Both the position numbers and the translations under genes were made by a program. The notes beneath the pieces were generated by a model. The model was given only the letters and a program-made list of their open reading frames with translations. It ran no database searches and was not told the origin of the DNA. A stretch of 12,745 nt of DNA from an uncultured Clostridia bacterium (GTDB lineage Bacteria; Bacillota; Clostridia; UMGS1810), in NCBI GenBank assembly GCA_937959315.1, contig CALGRC010000099.1, forward strand, positions 1 to 12,745, read 5' to 3'. Each line of letters opens with the position of its first letter. The first letter of the stretch is position 1. Positions 7,854 to 12,745 of the stretch are shown in pieces.

Positions 7854-7884
7854 ACGAATAGCGGGATATCCTCCCGCTATTCGT
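7854..7884 (+). terminator. Intergenic hairpin between the two glycosidase genes
   Basis: A perfect 13-bp stem (7854-7866 with 7872-7884) around a 5-nt loop starts 11 nt after the first gene's stop. Only a short, interrupted T-rich tail follows (TTTACTATTCTT), so termination is probably partial. No clear promoter is seen in 7885-7937. Read-through with reduced expression of the second gene, or an mRNA-stabilising 3' structure, is likely. Confidence 0.6.
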
Positions 7885-7937
7885 TTACTATTCTTAAAAG
7901 TACGTAAAATTCATTGATATGGCGCGGAGGAAAATTT

Positions 7938-10022
7938 ATGGGGAAAAAAATCATACTTTGGGTAATATGTATACAAATGGTGTTGACCTGCTGTGCCGTT
8001 TGTGCCGCGGACGCCGATGCAGTTCGTATGGAAATCAACGATGGAACGGTGGTTCGTGAAATTGGGCCGGAGATGTACGGCGTTAATATGGAATGGAATG
8101 TTGGTGAAACACCCAATTGTTATATGGATGAAGAGGGAAATATCGTAGTGCGGGAATCTTTTCCAAAGGCCTACGGCAATTTGCTGCAATTTACGCGGAA
8201 GGCGGGCGGCTCGGCAAATTTGTTTTTGTGGAAGGAATCGCTGGGGGATTTTAACAGCCGGGGAAATCAGTCCCTTTGGGGAACAACAGGAAAGATTACA
8301 GAGGGGATGGCCGAATGGCTGGAAACGCTGTATGCTGGCTGTGAACATCCGAGAGTCGCATATGTGGTAAATTTGGTTAACGATACATATGAAAATCTGG
8401 CTGATGTTGTGGAATTTCTTACAGGCGACGGCACTGTTAACTATAATGGAGGTATCAATTGGGCAGAAGAAAGAATAAAGCTGGGATTTGAAGAACCGGT
8501 TGATATCTATACATGGGAAATCGGAAATGAGTTGGATTGGAGAAACCCTCCGTGGACTGCGGAAGAATATTTAGAGGCGGCAGAAAAGGCGATTGATATC
8601 ATAAAATCAATCGACCCGGACGGCAAAATAGCCTTGTTTGCCGCCACTGATTATTGGGCAGGCGGAGACGGTTCGCAAAGATGGCATCGGCTGTTTTTGG
8701 AAAAATTGGGAGACCGGATTGATTATGTATCACTGCATTATTATTACCCACCAGGATGGATTAGAAGGGCTGATGCGAATTTTGAGAAGCTTGAAAAAGA
8801 TATTCTCGAAATAACGGGTTCGGACAGAATAAAAATATATTATTCCGAGCAGGCGCCTGCACCGGTTACCAGCAATTGGAATGAAGCTAAGACCCCGTAT
8901 GATTATGTCGTTCCTCACACCATTTGGGGAGCCACCGGGCAATCGGAGTGGTACCTCAGAAAATGGCTTGATCCGTGGGTGGTGGCTTCCACTTGCCATT
9001 CCGTAGACAGCGCTGCCTGGTCTATCAGCTATACAGATGAAAACAATGAAACGCAGCTGACCGCTACGGGTGAAATTATGAAATCGTTTAACCAATACGG
9101 TGTAGGCGATATGTTGGATTTTAAATTGGACGGTTACAGTGCGGATACTGATTCACACATTGCCGGAGGTGCGGTTAGGGATGCTGCCGGGAATTTGAAT
9201 GTGTTTTTCTTGAACAGAAATGAAGAACAGCATGTAACAGTCAATTTTGATTTTGACGAGTACAACTACAAGATAAAACATATCCGACAGGTATACGGCG
9301 ACAGTAAGTATGCGGATACCTGGTATCGGGCTGGTTCCACATGGGCGTCGTACAATAATCCGGATAAAATTAAAATTGTGGATGAAGCATATACGGCTGA
9401 CACCGATTTGACAAGCTACACCTTTGCGCCATTGTCGTTGTGTGTGCTTCAACTGGAACAGACAACGCCGATAGATCCATCGCAGAAAAAAAGCAAAGAT
9501 GTTTTTCCCGATATTGCAGATTATACCTGGGCAAAAGAGGCCATTAACGGTCTTTATGAAAAAAATATAGTTTCGGGAACCGGCAACGGACTGTTTGAGC
9601 CCGAGCGGGATGTATCCCGCGAGGAATTTGTAAAAATGCTGGTGCTTGCAAAGGGCTATTCGCTTTCAGAGGAAACCTCTGCTTTTTCCGATGTTGACAA
9701 TGATGAGTGGTATGCGCCGTATGTAAATATAGCATATAGCAATGCAATCGTATCCGGGGTGAATGAAGCGCAGTTTGGCATCGGGCAAAAGATAACCAGG
9801 CAGGATGCGGCAGCTCTGATCTGGAGAAGCGAGGGAAATCCAGTCGCTGAAGTCGGCAGCAGTTTTGCAGATGAAAGCGAAATAGCGGATTATGCGGTGC
9901 CGGCCATAGCCTGGATGCAGAAAAACGAGTATATTTCTGGCTATGAGGACGGTACATTTCAGCCGCAAAAAAGTATTACACGGGCAGAAGCAGCAAAAAT
10001 CCTCTTTCAGCTGGTAAATTAA
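7938..10022 (+). CDS. Wall-anchored GH51-like glycoside hydrolase with three SLH repeats
   Basis: The 694-aa protein starts at ATG 7938, chosen over an upstream in-frame TTG because GGAGG (7926-7930) is 7 nt before it and a signal peptide (MGKKIILWVICIQMVLTCCAV, cut near CAA at 23-25) follows directly. Residues about 30-505 are a GH51-like barrel plus beta-sandwich, paralogous to the gene upstream: MYGVNMEW, RKAGGSANLFLWKESLG (87-103), EIGNELDW with E198 as likely acid/base, and YYSEQ with E304 as likely nucleophile. The sandwich ends in SYTFAPLSLCVLQLE. Three SLH repeats occupy about 521-579, 580-639 and 640-694 (FPDI/FSDV/FADE openings, ITR-type helices); they bind pyruvylated wall polymers and fix the enzyme at the surface. 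It lies 95 bp after the first glycosidase, probably in the same transcript. The substrate is unknown; arabinofuranoside is the family default. Confidence 0.88.
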   Translation: MGKKIILWVICIQMVLTCCAVCAADADAVRMEINDGTVVREIGPEMYGVNMEWNVGETPNCYMDEEGNIVVRESFPKAYGNLLQFTRKAGGSANLFLWKESLGDFNSRGNQSLWGTTGKITEGMAEWLETLYAGCEHPRVAYVVNLVNDTYENLADVVEFLTGDGTVNYNGGINWAEERIKLGFEEPVDIYTWEIGNELDWRNPPWTAEEYLEAAEKAIDIIKSIDPDGKIALFAATDYWAGGDGSQRWHRLFLEKLGDRIDYVSLHYYYPPGWIRRADANFEKLEKDILEITGSDRIKIYYSEQAPAPVTSNWNEAKTPYDYVVPHTIWGATGQSEWYLRKWLDPWVVASTCHSVDSAAWSISYTDENNETQLTATGEIMKSFNQYGVGDMLDFKLDGYSADTDSHIAGGAVRDAAGNLNVFFLNRNEEQHVTVNFDFDEYNYKIKHIRQVYGDSKYADTWYRAGSTWASYNNPDKIKIVDEAYTADTDLTSYTFAPLSLCVLQLEQTTPIDPSQKKSKDVFPDIADYTWAKEAINGLYEKNIVSGTGNGLFEPERDVSREEFVKMLVLAKGYSLSEETSAFSDVDNDEWYAPYVNIAYSNAIVSGVNEAQFGIGQKITRQDAAALIWRSEGNPVAEVGSSFADESEIADYAVPAIAWMQKNEYISGYEDGTFQPQKSITRAEAAKILFQLVN

Positions 10023-10042
10023 GGAACAGGCCATTGACTCTG

Positions 10043-10079
10043 ACGATAGGGGAACGTCTTTGAAGAGGCTGCACGATAG
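10043..10079 (+). repeat. ACGATAG direct repeat, 30-bp period
   Basis: ACGATAG occurs at 10043-10049 and 10073-10079, exactly 30 bp apart (about three helical turns). Nearby GGAAC (10051-10055) is complementary to GTTCC (10079-10083). The pair lies between the SLH enzyme and the kinase promoter. It could be a response-regulator site or chance. No clear terminator for the SLH gene is seen in 10023-10119. Confidence 0.25.
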
Positions 10080-10119
10080 TTCCTAAGAAGAGACGGATAC
10101 TTTGCAGAATACTAATGAT

Positions 10120-10175
10120 TACCACTCCCAAACAGCGACCTGGTGTTGACTTTTTTGGGAGTGGTATGGTAGAAT
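10120..10175 (+). promoter_or_regulatory. Kinase-operon promoter overlaid by a 13-bp inverted repeat
   Basis: TTGACT (10146-10151) and TAGAAT (10170-10175), 18 bp apart, form the likely promoter. TACCACTCCCAAA (10120-10132) and its perfect inverse TTTGGGAGTGGTA (10154-10166) are separated by 21 nt, and the right arm fills the spacer between -35 and -10. The arm centres are 34 bp apart, about three helical turns. As DNA this could be a pair of operator half-sites; as RNA from upstream read-through it is a strong hairpin, though without a T-run after it. Confidence 0.6.
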
Positions 10176-10192
10176 AAAATAAGGTGAAGTGT

Positions 10193-11698
10193 ATGATTGC
10201 GATACTATTTCTGATTGGCGCTATTGCAATGATAATATGCAACAAATACATCGCCAAAAAATATTACATATTTATTGCCGCTATTTTCTTTTTTGGGCTG
10301 TTGTGTCTGATATGTTCGACAATGCTGTATGCAAAAATGGTATCAAATATCATCAGCAGTCATTTTGGAGGGATGGAAGCAATCTTCCTGAATCAATGCA
10401 TGCACCTTTCTATTTCAGATATACAAAAAGTATCTTTGGTCGGTGAGGTGTGCATACTGTGCTGTATGGTGATGGCAATTTTTGGTTTTTTGAAGAAGAA
10501 GCTCACAATCTGTATTTTGTCAGCCTTTTTCATTTGTATATACTGCTATATGGGCTTGCCGGATGTGATGTTTGGAATCTATCTCAAAATTAATTCAGAA
10601 GATACAAAACTTGCTGCAAATACCGTTAGGGTTTTAATTACCATGCAGACAGGAAAGTATGCAATTTTGCTATATTTTTTTTCACTGCCTTATCTGGTTT
10701 GTTTCTGCAAGTACAAAAAGGCGGTATTGCTTGTAACAAAAAAGCGGGTTTTAAGTATTGCGGTTGTTGTTATGCTTTTGCAAGCGAGTCTATTGCTATT
10801 GCGATGTTTTAATATTGTTTATGATTTTTCGCGGGTTTCATATGAGATTTTATATGCTAAGGGAATACCGGAAACATATGAAATCAGCAACTATGGGGTT
10901 TTGTTTGTCTTCCTGGGTGTGATAAGCGTATGCCTGGGAAGCATTTACGGAAGGATGTCAAGAAACTATTATACAGTGAGCAGAATCAATGATGTGCTGA
11001 AAAATCATCGGTTAGAAAAAAGTATGAAGATGATTTTGCATACCTACAAAAATATATTTTTTACAATAAGACAATTGTCAAATTTGGATATTTATGAGAA
11101 TGAACTAGACCAGGAAGATGCAGAAAAAATTTCCATGATTCATCATCTTGCGGTAAAAGCCTTGTATGGATTGACTAAAAATATTGGTATGCTTGACGCC
11201 ATAGAAGAGAATTTTGAACGTTTTAAAATTCAGGAGCCAATTATGGAGGCCAAAAGCAATATCCGATGCAAAGAGAACATCAAAATAGATGTTCTCACCA
11301 CAGAAGAGGAGATTGTGTCCGACAAATATTATTTATCAGATGCAATCTATAATATGCTGAGCAATGCCATTGAGGCCATTGAGCAAGAGGAAAACCCCAT
11401 GGTTCAAATTGCGATAAATTATGAGGATGGATGGTATTCCATTGAGATTCAGGATAATGGCTGTGGCATAGAACGCAAGAAACTAAAGGAAGTATTTAAA
11501 CCGTTCATATCCTATAAGGGCGGCAGTGAAAACTGGGGGATTGGGTTATATTATTCATATAAGATTATAAAAGCATTAAACGGATATTTATATGTTAGCA
11601 GTAAGATTGGCGAATACACTAAATTTCAAATTTATTTGCCGCAAAATGTGAGAAAGAGGCACTCATATGGAAAAGATAAAAATACTGATATGCGATGA
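10193..11698 (+). CDS. Membrane sensor histidine kinase
   Basis: The 501-aa protein starts at ATG 10193, because AAGGTG (10181-10186) precedes it by 6 nt; an in-frame GTG at 10184 would use part of that site. About seven hydrophobic helices (1-17, 24-47, 80-100, 104-121, 155-172, 185-207, 233-253) form the N-terminal half. A helical region carries the probable phospho-acceptor H283 in LHTYKNIFFTIRQLS. The GHKL ATPase domain shows an N-box (N387, N391 in NMLSNAIEAIE), G1 DNGCGI (421-426) and G2 (WGIGLYYSYKII). The H motif is not the HisKA_3 type normally paired with NarL regulators. Its last 32 bp overlap the response-regulator gene, so the two are translated together. Base composition is clearly more AT-rich than in the glycosidase genes. 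The signal is unknown; neighbouring genes suggest a glycan or cell-surface cue. Confidence 0.9.
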   Translation: MIAILFLIGAIAMIICNKYIAKKYYIFIAAIFFFGLLCLICSTMLYAKMVSNIISSHFGGMEAIFLNQCMHLSISDIQKVSLVGEVCILCCMVMAIFGFLKKKLTICILSAFFICIYCYMGLPDVMFGIYLKINSEDTKLAANTVRVLITMQTGKYAILLYFFSLPYLVCFCKYKKAVLLVTKKRVLSIAVVVMLLQASLLLLRCFNIVYDFSRVSYEILYAKGIPETYEISNYGVLFVFLGVISVCLGSIYGRMSRNYYTVSRINDVLKNHRLEKSMKMILHTYKNIFFTIRQLSNLDIYENELDQEDAEKISMIHHLAVKALYGLTKNIGMLDAIEENFERFKIQEPIMEAKSNIRCKENIKIDVLTTEEEIVSDKYYLSDAIYNMLSNAIEAIEQEENPMVQIAINYEDGWYSIEIQDNGCGIERKKLKEVFKPFISYKGGSENWGIGLYYSYKIIKALNGYLYVSSKIGEYTKFQIYLPQNVRKRHSYGKDKNTDMR

Positions 11699-12341
11699 TA
11701 TGATGTATATATGCAAATGCTTTGAAATATTGTTGTCAAAAGAAGCTGACATGGAGGTGGTGGGAAAGGCCACCAACCAGGAAGGTTGCATGGAACTGAT
11801 TCATAGGTGTCAACCCGATATTGTGCTGCTGGATATTCAGATGAGCTTTGAAACGGAAGGGCTTGTTATTTTGGAGGAAATTAAGAAACAATATCCGGAA
11901 ATGAAAGTGATTATGTTAACCATCCATGAGGATGACGAGGTAATTTTCCGTGCTTTGTCAAGCGGGGCAAATGATTATTTATTGAAATCTTCGGAAGAAG
12001 AGTTTATGGTGGAGTCTATCAGAAGAGTGTATCGCGGAGATGTATCGCTAAATCCGTATATTGCAAGAAAAATACTGTCTGAATGTCAGAAAGCAAAGAA
12101 AATACAAAGCGAAACCATACAGCTTGTCAATGCGGTAGCACAGCTGACGTCTGCTGAATATAAAATTCTGCGATTGCTATATGCTGGGTATTCCTATGCT
12201 GAAATCGCCCAGCAGCGTTTTGTAGAGAAAGTGACAATTCGTACACAGATTCATAAAATATTGAAAAAATTTGAAGTGAAAAGCGTGAAACAGTTGATTG
12301 GATATTTAAAAGAAATTAAAGTTTTTGATTTGGAACAATAA
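11667..12341 (+). CDS. NarL/FixJ-family response regulator
   Basis: The 224-aa protein is the cytoplasmic partner of the kinase just upstream. The receiver domain (about 4-120) has the acidic pair D10/D11, phospho-acceptor D56 in DIVLLDIQM, T85 and K107, so all catalytic positions are intact. A LuxR-type helix-turn-helix occupies about 158-214 (LTSAEYKILRLLYAGYSYAEIAQ, then VTIRTQIHKILKKFEVKS). Its scanning helix is unusual in having QQRFVEKVTIRTQIHKIL rather than the common LxxSxxTVKxHxxNI. AAAGAGG (11653-11659) lies 7 nt before the ATG, inside the kinase gene. Likely targets are its own operon, the SLH and large glycosidase genes, or the lipoprotein promoter downstream; none is shown directly. 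Confidence 0.92.
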   Translation: MEKIKILICDDMMYICKCFEILLSKEADMEVVGKATNQEGCMELIHRCQPDIVLLDIQMSFETEGLVILEEIKKQYPEMKVIMLTIHEDDEVIFRALSSGANDYLLKSSEEEFMVESIRRVYRGDVSLNPYIARKILSECQKAKKIQSETIQLVNAVAQLTSAEYKILRLLYAGYSYAEIAQQRFVEKVTIRTQIHKILKKFEVKSVKQLIGYLKEIKVFDLEQ

Positions 12342-12345
12342 ACGA

Positions 12346-12403
12346 ATGAAACGCATCTATGACGCCCTTGATTCAGTGGTTTTTGAAGCGAGTGCGTTTT
12401 TTT
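12346..12403 (+). terminator. Terminator of the two-component operon
   Basis: AAACGCAT (12349-12356) pairs with GTGCGTTT (12392-12399, one wobble), and the T-run extends to 12403. The stem closes a large loop of about 35 nt and starts 8 nt after the response-regulator stop. The loop size makes it less certain than the other terminators. Confidence 0.55.
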
Positions 12404-12435
12404 ATTATACGGAAAACGCCAATATTTATAAATAA

Positions 12436-12497
12436 TCAACAATTTTGTTGACTTAAAATAGTATTGAGAAAGAAAATATATTGTTATATAATAACAA
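12436..12497 (+). promoter_or_regulatory. Promoter with two palindromic operator-like sites
   Basis: TTGAGA (12464-12469) and a perfect TATAAT (12487-12492) are 17 bp apart. The -10 lies within the dyad TTGTTAT-ATA-ATAACAA (12481-12497). A second dyad TCAACAA-TT-TTGTTGA (12436-12451) sits about 45 bp upstream, centre to centre, and overlaps an alternative -35 TTGACT (12448-12453). A looser TTGTT...AACAA pair follows at 12525-12545. The pattern fits a repressor or dual regulator acting on the small lipoprotein gene. Confidence 0.55.
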
Positions 12498-12564
12498 ATA
12501 GAAATGGAAATGTTGCAAATATTTTTGTTGGCATTGTATAAACAACGTATCGGGGGAGGATAAA

Positions 12565-12687
12565 ATGAGGAAATTTAAAATTGTTAGCTGGGGATTGATA
12601 TGTATCATGAGCGCGAGTGTGCTCGCAGGATGTTCCGGCGGCGACAAGGGTGATTTGAAGGAGGTTGCAGTGGACAATAGTCAATAA
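12565..12687 (+). CDS. Very small lipoprotein, or truncated solute-binding protein
   Basis: This 40-codon ORF has a strong GGGGGAGGA Shine-Dalgarno (12552-12560) 4 nt before its ATG and a well-formed promoter upstream. It encodes a lipoprotein signal peptide: positive MRKFK, hydrophobic core (IVSWGLICIMSASV) and lipobox LAGC with C23. The mature part would be only 18 residues (CSGGDKGDLKEVAVDNSQ). The start looks like that of a clostridial ABC-transporter substrate-binding lipoprotein, which would normally run for over 400 residues, but TAA at 12685 stops it and no frame nearby continues a recognisable solute-binding fold. So it is either a genuine mini-lipoprotein or peptide precursor, or a decayed gene start. 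The 58 bases after it are Lys-rich in translation and unassigned. Confidence 0.6.
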   Translation: MRKFKIVSWGLICIMSASVLAGCSGGDKGDLKEVAVDNSQ

Positions 12688-12745
12688 AAAAGACACAAAA
12701 AGAGAAAGGTTAAGGAGAAATCACCTCCTCAAAAGCCAGTTCTTT

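Noticed and set aside
7914..7937. TTG start for the SLH enzyme
   Set aside because: The ribosome site lies downstream of it, and the signal peptide starts cleanly at ATG 7938.
10184..10192. GTG start for the histidine kinase
   Set aside because: It falls inside the AAGGTG ribosome site used by the ATG at 10193.
9976..10257. Minus-strand 93-codon frame over the kinase promoter
   Set aside because: It overlaps the SLH gene end and the promoter with inverted repeat, and has no recognisable domain.
12453..12696. Minus-strand frames across the small lipoprotein
   Set aside because: The plus strand has promoter, ribosome site and lipobox; the minus frames are AT-rich shadows.
12718..12730. ATCACCTCCT identical to the 3' end of 16S rRNA
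   Set aside because: No other rRNA sequence surrounds it. It reads as a Shine-Dalgarno on the minus strand with no usable start after it. Its 8-bp complement at 12649-12656 is too short to claim a structure.

Overview
The window looks like chromosome of a low-to-mid GC member of the Firmicutes, class Clostridia. The signs are strong purine-rich Shine-Dalgarno sites, TTGACA/TATAAT-type promoters, U-tailed hairpin terminators, three S-layer-homology (SLH) repeats that imply a Gram-positive cell wall, and an AraC regulator with a PocR-type sensor domain. The theme is cell-surface polysaccharide use. No RNA gene, CRISPR array or complete mobile element is visible.

Layout. Positions 1-416 hold no gene. 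They contain what may be the end of an insertion sequence (about 5-112), a near-perfect hairpin terminator (128-164), a second hairpin (177-204) and a third terminator-like structure (348-388). An AraC/PocR regulator (417-1286, minus) is divergent from an FAD-dependent oxidoreductase (1555-2835, plus). The space between them holds a consensus promoter for the regulator and a structured leader in front of the oxidoreductase. A strong terminator (2873-2914) closes this module.

Next is a two-gene block of large secreted enzymes. The first (3292-7842, 1516 aa) has a signal peptide, a GH51-like catalytic barrel, four beta-sandwich (laminin-G/concanavalin-like) modules, the last two recently duplicated, and a C-terminal Ig-like module. 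The second (7938-10022, 694 aa) has a signal peptide, a paralogous GH51-like barrel and three SLH repeats that should anchor it to the wall. Their catalytic glutamates align, and each keeps a GNE acid/base motif. A 22-codon leader ORF overlaps the start of the first gene as ATGA.

A two-component system follows: a seven-helix membrane histidine kinase (10193-11698) and a NarL-type response regulator (11667-12341), overlapping by 32 bp. A 13-bp inverted repeat lies across the kinase promoter. After a terminator, a promoter with TTGTT/AACAA dyads drives a 40-residue lipoprotein-like ORF (12565-12687). This is either a genuine small lipoprotein or the broken front of a solute-binding protein.

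How the genes may work together (inference): the kinase/regulator pair and the AraC protein sense a glycan-derived signal. The two secreted enzymes cut an arabinose-type or related glycan, one held on the wall by SLH repeats and the other carrying binding modules. The oxidoreductase may act on a product or aglycone in the cytoplasm. No transporter is present, although one could lie beyond the right edge. The substrate cannot be read from the sequence.
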